Assembly: GCF_016804325.1 (NCBI RefSeq)
Contig: NZ_CP043627.1
Location: forward strand, 3,485,001 to 3,549,000
From: Methylobacterium aquaticum
Lineage (GTDB): Bacteria; Pseudomonadota; Alphaproteobacteria; Rhizobiales; Beijerinckiaceae
DNA length: 64,000 nucleotides
Reading direction: 5' to 3'
Shown: positions 29,763 to 39,261 of the stretch, one piece after another
How the letters are laid out: every line of letters starts with the position of its first letter
How positions within the stretch are numbered: the stretch's first letter is position 1
Notes under the pieces: model-generated
What the model saw: the letters and a program-made list of their open reading frames with translations, nothing else
What the model was told of the DNA's origin: nothing
Databases searched by the model: none
Made by a program: the position numbers and the translations under genes

Positions 29763-30869
29763 TCAACCCGGCCCCCGCCCGACCATCCGCCCGAGCCGCC
29801 CCCACGCCGCAGACCACCCCCCCTGCCGCGGGGCTGCCGCCATGCGCTCCATCCGCCGCAACAAGCCCTCGGCGACCGTCCGCGGGTCGGCCAGCGCCTG
29901 CTGGCTGCCGAAGGCGGCGCCGGGCCCCGTCTCCGCCGTGCCGGGCTGGTGGAGGTAGGACACCGCATTGCCGCACAGGGCATCGACGAGCAGGAAGGTC
30001 GGGTTGATCGCCGGACCGGGGCTCAGCGCCACCACCCGCCGGCCGGACGGCGCGAACAAGGCGGTATGCAGGGCCGAGCCGAGGGAGCCGGCCACGACCC
30101 GCCGCCGCGCGAACAGCCGGACCTGCTCGGAAAAACTCATCGCCTCCGGGTGCAGGATCTCGATGCCCTCCCGCGCCAGGATCTCGGTCACCGCCGCCTC
30201 GTTGGCGAAGCGGCGCACGCCGCCGGGAAGCCGCGTCTTGGCGAGGTAGGCCGGCCGGTCCTCCGCGTCGACCTCTTCCGGCGCGTAGCAGCCGGCCCCG
30301 ATCGCAAGGCACAGATCGCGAAACACCGTGTGGGCGAAGGCCTCCTCCTGGAAGGACGGCGCCGGCACGAGGGCGCGGCGCAGGCGCATCGGCCCCTCGA
30401 AGGCGTGGATGTCGCGCACGTCGAGGCCGAGCCGGGCCAGGATGTCGATGGCGAAGCGGTAGGGCTGCCAGAGGCTCTCCTGCGTCGGGGCGTAGCACAG
30501 GATCGGCGCGGCGGGCCGCTCCCGCAGCAGAGGCCAGAACCGCGGCAGGGTGGTGACCAGGAAATGCCCGTAATGCAGGTGGGCGCCGCCGAGGAACAGG
30601 TAAGTCTCCTCCGGCGCTTCCGCCACGCTCGCGGGCAGGCCGCCCGCCCATTCCTCCGGCCAGTCGGTGCGCTGCCAGGACGGCGTGGTGCCGGTGCCGC
30701 GAAGATCGACGCTCTCGGGCACGAAGCGGCGCGCGGAATCGAACAGGGCCGAGGGCCGGCCCCGCGCCTCGCTGTGCGGCAGGTAGAGGACGTTCTCGAC
30801 GGTCCGCACGGCCGGCAGGTCGTGCCGGAGCGGGCGGGGTCGGGGCGTCCGGCAGGCGCGGAGCGTCAT
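29763..30869 (-). CDS. Glycosyltransferase family 61 protein
   Basis: This 368-residue cytoplasmic protein shows the GT61/DUF563 pattern: [20 protein letters not shown] (the NYYHFL-like motif), then an inner [18 protein letters not shown], and the C-terminal [19 protein letters not shown] nucleotide-sugar binding region. GT61 proteins are often exopolysaccharide or lipopolysaccharide sugar transferases; the substrate is not predictable. It is divergent from uvrC with a 131-bp gap. Confidence 0.82.
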   Translation of the reverse strand: MTLRACRTPRPRPLRHDLPAVRTVENVLYLPHSEARGRPSALFDSARRFVPESVDLRGTGTTPSWQRTDWPEEWAGGLPASVAEAPEETYLFLGGAHLHYGHFLVTTLPRFWPLLRERPAAPILCYAPTQESLWQPYRFAIDILARLGLDVRDIHAFEGPMRLRRALVPAPSFQEEAFAHTVFRDLCLAIGAGCYAPEEVDAEDRPAYLAKTRLPGGVRRFANEAAVTEILAREGIEILHPEAMSFSEQVRLFARRRVVAGSLGSALHTALFAPSGRRVVALSPGPAINPTFLLVDALCGNAVSYLHQPGTAETGPGAAFGSQQALADPRTVAEGLLRRMERMAAAPRQGGWSAAWGRLGRMVGRGPG

Positions 30870-31000
30870 GCGGCGGGCGGGGTCAAGCGGCGGATCCTCG
30901 GGCGCGGGCGAAGGACTTTTCAGGGAGCTTGTCCAAGGGAGGCCTTTTAGCGCCCGGGGGCGGTCTTTCCAGCGGGGGTCGGGCCGCCTACATCGCCAGC

Positions 31001-33052
31001 ATGAGCCGACAGCCTGGGAACGACGTGCCGCCCGACGCCCTCGACACGATCGAGGACGACGACGAGGCGGTGGACGCCCTCGACACCTCGCCCGAGATCG
31101 ATTTCGACCTCGATGCCGGCGCGGGCGCGATCCAGGCCGGCACGGCGGTGATCCGCCGGTTCTGGACCACCCTGCCGACCTCGCCGGGCGTCTACCGGAT
31201 GTTCGACGCCAAGGGCGACGTGCTCTACGTCGGCAAGGCCAAGAACCTGAAGAACCGGGTCGGCTCCTATGCCCGGGGCCAGGCGCATACCAACCGCATC
31301 GCCCGGATGATCGCCGAGACGGCCTCGATGGAGTTCGTCACCACGGCGACCGAGACCGAGGCTCTGCTGCTGGAGGCCAACCTCATCAAGCAGCTGAAGC
31401 CCCGCTTCAACGTGCTGATGCGGGACGACAAGTCCCTGCCCTACATCCTGCTCACCGCCGATTCCGATGCGCCGCAGCTCGTCAAGCATCGCGGCGCGCG
31501 GCGCCGGGCCGGACACTATTACGGCCCCTTCGCCAGCGTCTGGGCGGTGAACCGCACGGTCAACGCGCTCCAGCGCGCCTTCCTCCTGCGCTCCTGCTCC
31601 GACAGCTACTTCGAGAACCGCACGCGGCCCTGCCTGCTCTACCAGATCAAGCGCTGCTCGGGGCCCTGCACGAACGAGATCTCGGTCGAGGATTATGCCG
31701 GCCTCGCCGCGGAAGCCCGGGGATTCCTGTCGGGCAAGTCCAATGCGGTCAAGGAGCGGATGGCCGCCGAGATGCAGGCCGCCTCCGACGCCTGGGAGTT
31801 CGAGAAGGCGGCGCGCTACCGCGACCGCATCGCCGCGCTCGCCGCCATCCAGGGCGTGCAGGGGGTGAACACGCAGGGCATCGAGGAGGCCGACGTCTTC
31901 GCCCTCGACGAGCAGGCCGGCCAGTTCTGCATCGAGGTGTTCTTCTTCCGCAACTGGCAGAACTGGGGCAACCGGGCCTACTTCCCGAAGGCCGACCGCA
32001 GCATGAGCCCGGCCGAGGTGCTGGCCTCGTTCGTGGCCCAGTTCTACGACGACAAGCCGGCGCCGCGGCTGGTGCTGGTCTCGCACGAGATCGAGGATGC
32101 GGAGCTTCTGGCCGCCGCCCTCTCGACGAAGAGCGAGAACCGGGTCGAGATCCATTGCCCGAAGCGGGCCGAGCGCAAGAACCTCGTCGACTACGCCGCC
32201 CGCAACGCCCGCGAGGCGCTGGGCCGGCGCCTCGCCGACACCGCCTCGCAGGGCAAGCTGCTGGCGGCGCTCGGCACGTCGTTCAACCTCGCCTCCGCGC
32301 CGCGCCGCATCGAGGTCTACGACAATTCCCACATCATGGGGACGAACGCCGTCGGGGCGATGATCGTCGCCGGTCCCACCGGGTTCATGAAGACCCATTA
32401 CCGGACCTTCACCATCAAGTCCGAGGAGGTGAAGCCCGGCGACGATTACGGCATGATGCGCGAGGTGCTGCAACGGCGCTTCAGCCGGCTGGTGAAGGAG
32501 CATCCCCGCAACCGGGCCGAGGCCGACCGGGCCGCCGCCGCGGGAGGGGCCGCCGAGCCAGAAGCGGCGCCCGATCCGGCCGATACGGATTCCTTCCCGG
32601 CCTGGCCCGACCTGGTGCTGGTCGATGGCGGCCGCGGCCAGCTCGAGGCGGCGCGCAAGGCCCTCGACGAGGTCGGGGTGACCGACGTGCCGCTCGTCGG
32701 CATCGCCAAGGGGCGCGACCGCGATGCCGGGCGCGAGACCTTCTTCGTGCCCGGCCAAGCGCCGTTCCGGCTGCCGCCGCGGGACCCGACGCTCTACTTC
32801 GTCCAGCGCCTGCGCGACGAGGCCCACCGCTTCGCCATCGGGGCGCACCGGGCCAAGCGCAAGCGCGAGATGGTGAAGAACCCCCTCGACGAGATTCCCG
32901 GCATCGGGCCGACGCGCAAGCGCGCGCTCCTGCACCATTTCGGGACGGTGAAGGCGATCCAGCGCGCGGCGCTTGAGGACCTCGCCCGGACGCCCGGCGT
33001 GAACGCCGCGACGGCCCGCGCCGTCTACGACTTTTTTCATGCGGATGCGTGA
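31001..33052 (+). CDS. uvrC: Excinuclease ABC subunit C
   Basis: This 683-residue endonuclease makes both incisions in nucleotide excision repair. After an acidic N-terminal extension (to about residue 45), it has the GIY-YIG domain ([20 protein letters not shown]), a CSGPC cysteine cluster, the UVR motif ([15 protein letters not shown]), the RNase-H-like C-terminal nuclease ([30 protein letters not shown]) and a tandem helix-hairpin-helix ([19 protein letters not shown]). The ATG at 31001 is preferred; an upstream TTG adds sequence without match. Confidence 0.97.
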   Translation: MSRQPGNDVPPDALDTIEDDDEAVDALDTSPEIDFDLDAGAGAIQAGTAVIRRFWTTLPTSPGVYRMFDAKGDVLYVGKAKNLKNRVGSYARGQAHTNRIARMIAETASMEFVTTATETEALLLEANLIKQLKPRFNVLMRDDKSLPYILLTADSDAPQLVKHRGARRRAGHYYGPFASVWAVNRTVNALQRAFLLRSCSDSYFENRTRPCLLYQIKRCSGPCTNEISVEDYAGLAAEARGFLSGKSNAVKERMAAEMQAASDAWEFEKAARYRDRIAALAAIQGVQGVNTQGIEEADVFALDEQAGQFCIEVFFFRNWQNWGNRAYFPKADRSMSPAEVLASFVAQFYDDKPAPRLVLVSHEIEDAELLAAALSTKSENRVEIHCPKRAERKNLVDYAARNAREALGRRLADTASQGKLLAALGTSFNLASAPRRIEVYDNSHIMGTNAVGAMIVAGPTGFMKTHYRTFTIKSEEVKPGDDYGMMREVLQRRFSRLVKEHPRNRAEADRAAAAGGAAEPEAAPDPADTDSFPAWPDLVLVDGGRGQLEAARKALDEVGVTDVPLVGIAKGRDRDAGRETFFVPGQAPFRLPPRDPTLYFVQRLRDEAHRFAIGAHRAKRKREMVKNPLDEIPGIGPTRKRALLHHFGTVKAIQRAALEDLARTPGVNAATARAVYDFFHADA

Positions 33053-33124
33053 GTTGGAGGCGATGCGAGCCTTGAGTCCGAGCCGAGTTCTGTTGACGCC
33101 CCCTCCCCCCGCGTGGTTTCACCG

Positions 33125-33730
33125 ATGGCGATGAATGTGGCCGTGCCCCGACGCCGCTCGACGGCTCTGAACCTCGCGAACCTCCTGACCTACGGCCGCC
33201 TGGTCGCGGTCCCGGTGGTGGTGGCGCTGCTCTTCTGGCCGCAGGACGACACCGCCCGCTGGATCGCCGTCGGGGTCTTCGTCGTCGCGGCGATCACCGA
33301 TTATCTCGACGGCTACGTCGCCCGCACCTATTCCCAGAGCTCGGCACTCGGGCGGATGCTCGATCCGATCGCCGACAAGCTGCTGGTGGCCGCGAGCCTC
33401 TTGATGCTCTGCGCCGACGGGACGATCCGCGGCTGGTCGCTCTGGGCGGCGATCGTCATCCTGTGCCGCGAGATCCTGGTCTCGGGGTTGCGCGAGTACC
33501 TGGCCGAGCTGAAGGTCGGCGTACCGGTGAGCCGGGTCGCCAAGTGGAAGACCGCGGTGCAGCTCGTGGCGCTGGGCGTGCTGATCGCCGGCCCGGCCGG
33601 CGAGCGGGTCCTGCCCGGCAACGGGATGCTCGGCCTCGTGCTGCTGTGGCTCGCCGCCGCGCTGACCCTCTATACCGGCTACGACTATATGCGCTCCGGC
33701 ATCCGCCACGTCATCGACGACGAGAGATGA
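33125..33730 (+). CDS. pgsA: CDP-diacylglycerol-glycerol-3-phosphate 3-phosphatidyltransferase
   Basis: This roughly 201-residue membrane enzyme makes phosphatidylglycerol phosphate. The CDP-alcohol transferase motif is complete: DG-x2-AR-x8-G-x3-D-x3-D in DYLDGYVARTYSQSSALG plus RMLDPIADK. Four to six hydrophobic helices follow. The start is uncertain among GTG 33113, ATG 33125 and ATG 33131. Its stop overlaps the moaD start by four bases. Confidence 0.93.
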   Translation: MAMNVAVPRRRSTALNLANLLTYGRLVAVPVVVALLFWPQDDTARWIAVGVFVVAAITDYLDGYVARTYSQSSALGRMLDPIADKLLVAASLLMLCADGTIRGWSLWAAIVILCREILVSGLREYLAELKVGVPVSRVAKWKTAVQLVALGVLIAGPAGERVLPGNGMLGLVLLWLAAALTLYTGYDYMRSGIRHVIDDER

Positions 33731-33993
33731 GCGGTCTCCCCATGAAGCTCGTCTATTTCGCCTGGGTCCGCGAGCGGATCGGCCGCTCTGATGAAACCCT
33801 CGATCTGCCGCCGGACGTGGCCACGGTCGCCGACCTCGTCGCCTGGCTCAAGGGCCGGGGCGAGGAATACGCCTACGCCTTCGAGACCGAGGGCGTGGTC
33901 CGCGCCGCCGTCGACCGGGTCCATGCCAAGCCCGACACGGCGCTCGCCGGGGCGAGCGAGGTGGCGTTCTTTCCGCCGATGACCGGGGGTTGA
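33727..33993 (+). CDS. moaD: Molybdopterin synthase small subunit (MoaD)
   Basis: This 88-residue ubiquitin-like sulfur carrier ends in the required PMTGG; the terminal Gly-Gly is thiocarboxylated and donates sulfur to precursor Z with MoaE. The core (VYFAWVRERIGRSDETLDLP, VADLVAWLKGRGEEY) matches MoaD. ATGA overlap with pgsA supports the start at 33727; an internal ATG at 33742 is possible. moaE is not next to it here. Confidence 0.93.
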   Translation: MSGLPMKLVYFAWVRERIGRSDETLDLPPDVATVADLVAWLKGRGEEYAYAFETEGVVRAAVDRVHAKPDTALAGASEVAFFPPMTGG

Positions 33994-34093
33994 GGCGGGC
34001 TTTCATCTTTTTTCCCAGAGGATCGAACAGGTAGACTTCGTCCCCAGGCCCTGTTTACGCAACGTGTATTGCATCCGAAATGATGTGTGACGG

Positions 34094-34234
34094 CCCACCC
34101 TCCACCTCATCCTGAGGTGTTGGTCGATCGAAGATCGACTGACCTCGAAGGAGGGCTCCAGGGATCGCAGAGGCTTCTGGAGCCCTCCTTCGAGGCTCAC
34201 TCCGTTCGCACCTCAGGATGAGGTCGCAGGTGGG
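34094..34234. repeat. Long nested palindromic repeat
   Basis: About 141 bp: outer arms (CCCACC...CCTCATCCTGAGGTG and CACCTCAGGATGAGGT...GGTGGG) and inner arms (CTCGAAGGAGGGCTCCAG and CTGGAGCCCTCCTTCGAG). Such CCTCATCCTGAGG/GGAGCCCTCCTTCGAG units are frequent intergenic repeats in Methylobacterium-like genomes. It fills most of the 301-bp gap between moaD and the DUF3616 gene; nothing else is visible there. Confidence 0.88.
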
Positions 34235-34294
34235 ATTATCGAAGGCATTTCCGGTACACGCCTCGTCCATCGAACAGGCTCCGAAAGATCACCC

Positions 34295-35341
34295 ATGCCC
34301 CGCCCCCTGCCGCTCCTCGCGTTCCTGGCTTCGTCCCTCGCGGTCTCCGCCGCCTCGGCCGAGCCGGCGACGGTCGGCCCGCTGCTGGAGCATCGCGGGA
34401 TCTGCGAGGCCTCCGGCGCGGTCGCCTATCCGCGCGGCAGCACCGGCGACCGGTTCCTGGTGGTCGATGACGGATCGACGGTGGTGGGTCTCTACCGGTC
34501 CGGGACCGGCGGCGGGGCGCTGCCGCTCGGCGGCGCCGATGTCGCGGGCGCGCTCGCCCTCGCCCCGGACGACCGCAAGGCCGACCTCGAATCCGCGGCC
34601 TGGCTCGGATCCGACCTCTACCTGCTCGGCTCGCACAGCCGCCGGCACGGCGGCAAGCAGAGCCCGGGCCGCGGCCGCCTCGCGGCCTTCACGGTCACGG
34701 AATCGGGCGGCGTGCCCACCCTCGTGCCAAAAGGCCAGGCGGTGACGGGCCTGCCGAAGGCTCTCGCCGCCCTGTCGCCCCTGTTCGCCTCGCGGATCGG
34801 CCTCGACGTGCCGGCCCGGGACGATCTCGATCCCAAGCGCAAGGGCTTCAACATCGAGGGCATGGCACCCCGCCAGGACGGCACATCCCTCTGGCTCGGC
34901 GTGCGCAACCCGCTCGATACCGACGCGAACGCCCTGCTGGTCCCGCTGGAGAACCCGGCGGAGGCGATCGGCGGCGGCGCCCCGCGCCTCGGCCCCCCGG
35001 TCGCCCTCGACCTGAAGGGCCGCGGCATCCGCGACCTCGCCTACGCCCCAGACGCGAAGGCCTACCTGATCCTCGCGGGCGGCGCGGGCGGCGGCGGCGA
35101 GCCGTTCGACCTCTATCGCTGGTCGGGCGACCCGGCGGACAAGCCCGTCCGGGTCGAGGGCGCCGCGGCGGCCTTCGCCAGGATCCCGGACTTCCAGCCC
35201 GAGGCGCTGGTGGTCGGCCCGGCCGGCGACCGGGTCCAGGTCCTGAGCGACGACGGCGAGGCTTTGGGCTCCGACGGCAAGCCGTGCGAGGAGTCGAAGG
35301 ACGGCAAGCGGTTCCGGAGCCTGACGCTCGACCTGCGGTGA
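34295..35341 (+). CDS. DUF3616 family secreted protein
   Basis: This 348-residue protein has a signal peptide (MPRPLPLLAFLASSLAVSAA, cleaved after ASA) and then a beta-propeller-like pattern typical of DUF3616: GICEASGAVAYPRG, FLVVDDGSTVVGLYR, DLESAAWLGSDLYLLGSHSR, FNIEGMAPRQDGTSLWLGVR, GIRDLAYAP and ILAGGAGG. Function is unknown; the family is secreted and probably binds something through its propeller face. It converges on the metal-binding protein gene, 9 bp away. Confidence 0.82.
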   Translation: MPRPLPLLAFLASSLAVSAASAEPATVGPLLEHRGICEASGAVAYPRGSTGDRFLVVDDGSTVVGLYRSGTGGGALPLGGADVAGALALAPDDRKADLESAAWLGSDLYLLGSHSRRHGGKQSPGRGRLAAFTVTESGGVPTLVPKGQAVTGLPKALAALSPLFASRIGLDVPARDDLDPKRKGFNIEGMAPRQDGTSLWLGVRNPLDTDANALLVPLENPAEAIGGGAPRLGPPVALDLKGRGIRDLAYAPDAKAYLILAGGAGGGGEPFDLYRWSGDPADKPVRVEGAAAAFARIPDFQPEALVVGPAGDRVQVLSDDGEALGSDGKPCEESKDGKRFRSLTLDLR

Positions 35342-35350
35342 GGCGTCTCC

Positions 35351-36277
35351 TCAACCGTTGAGCGCCGCGGCGAACTCCTTCACGTTGTGGCGCATCATGT
35401 CGAGATAGGTCGGGGCCGGGCCGGCGGGCTCGGACAGGGCGTCGGAGAAGACCCGCCCCCCCGCCTTGGCGCCGCTCTCGCGGGCGATCTGCTGCATCAG
35501 GCGCGGGTCCGAGACGTTCTCGAGGAAGACCGCCGGGATCTTGTCGCGGCGGACCTGCCGGACGATCGCCGCGACGTCGCGGGCGGTCGCCTCGCTCTGG
35601 CTCGACACGCCCTGGGGCGCGAGGAACCGCATCCCGTAGGCCTTCGCGAAATACCCGAAGGCGTCGTGGGTGGTGACGACGCGCCGACGCGCCTCCGGGA
35701 TGCCGGCGAGTGCCGCCCGCACCTCCCCGTCGAGGGCGTCGAGCTTCGCCAGATAGGCGGTCGCGTTGGTCTCGTAGGCCGCCCTGCCCTCGGGGTCGAC
35801 GCTCCCCAGTCCGTCGCGGATGTTGGCGATGTAGGTTCTGGTGTTGGCGACGTTCTGCCAGGCATGCGGATCGACGGCGTGGCCGTGATCGTGTCCGTCA
35901 TCCTCGTCGATCGGCACGATGCCCTTCGAGGCGACGACCACCTTGGCCTTGGTGCCCGAGGCCTTGATCAGCCGGTCGATCCAGCCCTCGAAGCCGAGGC
36001 CGTTGACGACGACGAGGCGCGCCGCCGCCACCGCCTGGGCGTCGGCCGGGGCCGGCACGAAGCTGTGTGCGTCGCCGTTCGGCCCGACCAGGGTGGTGAC
36101 GGCGACCCGCTCGCCGCCGACCTGCCGCACGAGGTCGCCGAGGATCGAGAAGGTCGCCACGACCCGCATCGGCTCTTGCCGGACGGGCGCTTGCCGGACG
36201 GGCGCTTGCGCCCGCGCCGGCGCGGTCCATGCCAGGCCCAGCGCCACCAGCAGCATCCCGATCCCCAATCTGCCCAT
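35351..36277 (-). CDS. Periplasmic zinc/manganese-binding protein (ZnuA-like)
   Basis: This 308-residue protein is a cluster A-I metal ABC transporter binding protein. A signal peptide (MGRLGIGMLLVALGLAWTAP, cleaved at ARA/Q) is followed by an APVRQAPVRQ repeat. The binding histidines are in NGDAHSFVPAPAD, DPHAWQ and VTTHDAFGYFAKAYG, and a short His-rich loop (DEDDGHDHGHAVDPHAW) suggests zinc. The membrane and ATPase subunits are not adjacent. The start at 36277 was chosen over an upstream in-frame codon at 36310. Confidence 0.88.
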   Translation of the reverse strand: MGRLGIGMLLVALGLAWTAPARAQAPVRQAPVRQEPMRVVATFSILGDLVRQVGGERVAVTTLVGPNGDAHSFVPAPADAQAVAAARLVVVNGLGFEGWIDRLIKASGTKAKVVVASKGIVPIDEDDGHDHGHAVDPHAWQNVANTRTYIANIRDGLGSVDPEGRAAYETNATAYLAKLDALDGEVRAALAGIPEARRRVVTTHDAFGYFAKAYGMRFLAPQGVSSQSEATARDVAAIVRQVRRDKIPAVFLENVSDPRLMQQIARESGAKAGGRVFSDALSEPAGPAPTYLDMMRHNVKEFAAALNG

Positions 36278-36328
36278 CGCTGGAACTCCTCGCTCGACGA
36301 TGCGCCTCACCTAGGCCGGCACGGGAGA

Positions 36329-36351
36329 GATTGCAACATTGTTACATTCCT
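36329..36351 (-). promoter_or_regulatory. Possible Zur-type operator before the metal-binding protein gene
   Basis: The minus-strand sequence around 36329-36351 reads GGAATGTAACAATGTTGCAA. It is an AT-rich imperfect palindrome in a GC-rich region 52-74 bp before the start and resembles zinc-uptake operators (AATGTTATA...). The match is partial. Confidence 0.35.
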
Positions 36352-36651
36352 GATGGGCCGGGACTCTGCCGCCGAGTTAACCTGGGTCGAGGACAGGCCC
36401 CTGGGCCGGGTCCAGGGTCGCGGCCGTCACGCCGTTCTTGCCGCTCCCCGCTGGGACGGTGTCACCGGCGGGTCGGACCATCCTGTGCGAGCGGGATGCC
36501 CCGGCCCGCCGCCCATGTCTCTCCCGCTGAAGCATCGGTGTCGGGTGAGGCGCGGGTTTTCCCTCTCCCCGCTCCCCGCTCCCGGCAGGGCTGTCCGAGG
36601 AAAGAAAAAAGCGCGGGTTTCCCCTCTCCCCGCGGGCGGGGAGAGGCCTGA
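36352..36651. other. Intergenic region with a palindrome beside the IS630 insertion
   Basis: No gene seen. It contains two direct copies of GCGCGGGTTT(T)CCC-TCTCCCCGC (about 36549 and 36611), the second forming an 11-bp stem (36623-36633 with 36636-36646). The IS630 element inserted five bases after this palindrome. Confidence 0.6.
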
Positions 36652-36662
36652 TACCAACGGCC

Positions 36663-37238
36663 CTAAAGTTTGACCTGTGCCCAGTCCCGCGCGGTGATGG
36701 AGGTGACGAGGTCTGGGTCGTTGGCGAAGAAGTTCCAGGCGTCGCAGCAGGCGTCGACGATCTGCTGGTAGGTGCGGTAGACCCGGTGGGCGAGCTTGTT
36801 CTGGCGCAGGTACTGCCAGACCAACTCGATCGGGTTCAGCTCTGGAGACGAGGCCGGCAAGTGTAGCAACGTGATGTTGTCCGGCACCACCAGGCCGCGC
36901 GGGCGAGGCTTCTTGGCGGTGCCGTGATAGCCAGCCCCGTCCAGCACCAGGATCGCGTGCGCGCCAGGCGCCACCTGCCGGCTGATCTCGGCCAGATGCA
37001 GCGACATCATCGCGGTGTTGACCGTCGGCAGCACCAGAGCCGCGCTGGTGCCCCGCGCCGGGCAGGCCGCTCCGAACAGGTATGTCCACTTGTAGCGCTG
37101 GTCGCGCGGCGCTCGCGGGCGTGTCCCCTTGCGCGCCCAGACCCGCGTCAGCGTGCCCTGCTGGCCGACGCGGGCCTCGTCCTGGAACCAGATCTCGAGC
37201 GGCTTGCCGTGGGCGGTCTCGGGGAGGAGTTCCGTCAC
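36663..37238 (-). CDS. IS630-type transposase, OrfB (DDE catalytic part)
   Basis: The 191-residue frame carries the catalytic triad: Asp in EIWFQDEARVGQQG, Asp in ILVLDGAGYH and Glu in SPELNPIELVWQYLR. Its GTG overlaps the OrfA stop (GTGA), but the functional enzyme is probably the -1 frameshift fusion: the OrfB frame upstream reads ...KTFASRVTELLPE, in register with transposases encoded as a single frame. Confidence 0.9.
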   Translation of the reverse strand: MTELLPETAHGKPLEIWFQDEARVGQQGTLTRVWARKGTRPRAPRDQRYKWTYLFGAACPARGTSAALVLPTVNTAMMSLHLAEISRQVAPGAHAILVLDGAGYHGTAKKPRPRGLVVPDNITLLHLPASSPELNPIELVWQYLRQNKLAHRVYRTYQQIVDACCDAWNFFANDPDLVTSITARDWAQVKL

Positions 37239-37744
37239 CCGCGAGGCGAAGGTTTTTTAAAAGCCTTCTGTGCCGCCTCGTCGGCCTTGGGATGCTGCGG
37301 GCGCACCGAGAGCCGCACGAAGCCGAGCTTGGCCAAGTGCTTGCCGACCGTACGCTCGTGCATCTCGACCCCGAACAGCTCCCTGATGCGCGCCTGCAGG
37401 TCGACCCGGCGCCAGCGCACCACGCCATCCGTGTCCACGTCCGGCCCCGCCTCGACCAGGGCGGCGAGTTGCTGCATCTGCTCGGGCGTCAGCTTGGCGG
37501 CGCGGCCCGGCGCCTTACGGTCGCGCAGACCCGCCAGACCCTCGGCGTTGTAGCGATGCACCCAGTCGCGCAGGGTCTGGCGGTCCATCCCACAGGAGCG
37601 GGCCGCTCTGGTGCGGTCGGCGCCCTCCAGCACCAGAGCGAGCGCCAGCATCCGACGGGCCGCCGGAATGCTCGGTGCCTTGGAGGAGGCCGCGCGCAAC
37701 TCCTCGGCGGTCAAATCCGTGCGGGTGATAGCGATCCCGGCCAT
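37235..37744 (-). CDS. IS630-type transposase, OrfA (helix-turn-helix part)
   Basis: The 169-residue product has a winged-helix/HTH DNA-binding part (RTRAARSCGMDRQTLRDWVH and RIRELFGVEMHERTVGKHL). The start at 37744 has AGGAGAG 6-12 bases upstream. The frame ends just past a slippery run (CTTTTAAAAAACC on the minus strand at about 37249-37261); a -1 shift there continues smoothly into OrfB. Confidence 0.88.
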   Translation of the reverse strand: MAGIAITRTDLTAEELRAASSKAPSIPAARRMLALALVLEGADRTRAARSCGMDRQTLRDWVHRYNAEGLAGLRDRKAPGRAAKLTPEQMQQLAALVEAGPDVDTDGVVRWRRVDLQARIRELFGVEMHERTVGKHLAKLGFVRLSVRPQHPKADEAAQKAFKKPSPRG

Positions 37745-37887
37745 GGCGATCTCTCCTGATCCGGCAACCGAATCAGAAGCCAAGCCGCGGAGCAACACGC
37801 CGAGTCACACTCACCGGCCGTTGGTATTACGGGCAGGCGCTCATGCGTATCGTCGTGTAATCGCCGCTCTCCGTGCGCCTCCCTTCG

Positions 37888-39261
37888 TCACGCGAGGGCC
37901 GGCAACGTCATCACGAGCCGGGCCCCGCCGGCTGGGGCGGCCTCGGCCACGATAGTGCCTCCATGCGCTTCCGCGATCTGCCGGGCGATGGCGAGCCCGA
38001 GGCCGGTCCCGCCGGTGCGGCGGTTCCGCGAGCGCTCGACCCGGTAGTACGGGCTGAACACCGCCGAGCGCTCGCCCTCGGGGATGCCGGGGCCGTCATC
38101 CTCGACCACGACCTCGCAGGCGCCCCCGGCCCGGCGCACCGCGACGGCCACGGAGGAACGCCCGAACTTGACCGCGTTGCCGATCAGGTTGGCCACCACC
38201 CGGCGAAGGGCGACGGCGTCGCCGGCCACGGTCGCGTCCGGCACCTCCTCGCCCGACAGGCTGATGCACGCCCCCTGCGCCGCGTGCTCGGCGACCTCGA
38301 CCGCGACGATGTCGGCGAGATCCACCGGGGCGCGCCCGACCTCGGCGGCGGTGCCCCGGGCGAAGCCGAGGGAGGTCTCGATCAGCGCGGTCATCGCGTC
38401 GACGTCCTCGACCAGCCGGTCCCGGCGCTCGGGCTCGGCCACGCGCTCCGCCCGCATGCGCATGCGCGTCAGGTAGGTCTTCAGGTCGTGCGAGATGGCC
38501 CCGATCAGCATCGAGCGCTCGCCCATCAGGCCGACGATGCGCTCCTGCATGGCCTGCACGGCCTGGGCGAGGTGGCGGATCTCCGGGGCGCCCTGTTGCG
38601 CGAGGGCGGGCTCGGCCGCGCGGCCGTCGAACCGCGAGACCGCCTCGGTCAGGCGGCGCAGAGGACCGAGTTCGTGCCGCGCGCCGATGGTCACCAAGCC
38701 GGCGACGATCAGGCCGAGCACGGCCACCCACAGGCTCAGCGGCTGGCCGAGCAGCCAGGGCATGAGCGAACGGTGCCGTGTGATGGCGGAGACGACGAGG
38801 GTGCGCCCGTCCGGCAATCGGTAGGTCGCCACGGCGAGGCTGCCGATGGACTTTCGCCGATTGCCGTTCGCGGCATCCGCCGGGCCATTGTACCGATACA
38901 GCATGTCGACCGAGGTGAAGGCCCGGATGCCATCGGCGGCCTCACCCGTGAGGCGGTGAAGGCGCGCTTCGAGGACCGGCTCGCGGATCAGCGCCGTCTC
39001 GTCGGGCGGGGCGTCCACGATCTCGGCCCGCAGCGCCTCGCCGTTCACGGCGCGCAGGATCGCGGCCCTCTGTGCCAGGTCGGCGTCCCTCAGGAGGGCC
39101 ATGATGCCGCCGGCCTGATCGAGGCGGGGGAACCGGGTGGCGTACGGTGAGCGCTCCTGGCCGCGCTGCCACTGGTCGATGCCGAACGTCACCACGACGA
39201 GGAGCGAAAGCGCGCCCAGCAGGACCATCATGATGCGCCCGAGCAAGCCGACGCGGGCCAT
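37888..39261 (-). CDS. EnvZ-type sensor histidine kinase
   Basis: This 457-residue inner-membrane kinase has transmembrane helices at about residues 8-27 and 168-192 with a 140-residue periplasmic sensor between them. A HAMP linker follows, then the dimerisation helix with His258 (AISHDLKTYLTRMRMR), N-box (VVANLIGNAVKFGRS), and GTGLGLAIARQIAEAHGG. Its start overlaps the response regulator stop by one base (TGATG). The periplasmic domain has no recognised fold. Confidence 0.93.
   Translation of the reverse strand: MARVGLLGRIMMVLLGALSLLVVVTFGIDQWQRGQERSPYATRFPRLDQAGGIMALLRDADLAQRAAILRAVNGEALRAEIVDAPPDETALIREPVLEARLHRLTGEAADGIRAFTSVDMLYRYNGPADAANGNRRKSIGSLAVATYRLPDGRTLVVSAITRHRSLMPWLLGQPLSLWVAVLGLIVAGLVTIGARHELGPLRRLTEAVSRFDGRAAEPALAQQGAPEIRHLAQAVQAMQERIVGLMGERSMLIGAISHDLKTYLTRMRMRAERVAEPERRDRLVEDVDAMTALIETSLGFARGTAAEVGRAPVDLADIVAVEVAEHAAQGACISLSGEEVPDATVAGDAVALRRVVANLIGNAVKFGRSSVAVAVRRAGGACEVVVEDDGPGIPEGERSAVFSPYYRVERSRNRRTGGTGLGLAIARQIAEAHGGTIVAEAAPAGGARLVMTLPALA

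Larger units (their letters stand above)
36654..37824 (-). mobile_element. IS630-family insertion sequence, copy A, two-ORF type
   Basis: The 1,171-bp element has imperfect terminal inverted repeats (CCAACGGCC... at the left end and its complement GGCCGTTGG at the right) and is flanked on both sides by the dinucleotide TA (36652-36653 and 37825-37826), as expected for IS630. It encodes a transposase split into two frames joined at an A6 run. It appears complete and potentially active. Confidence 0.9.
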
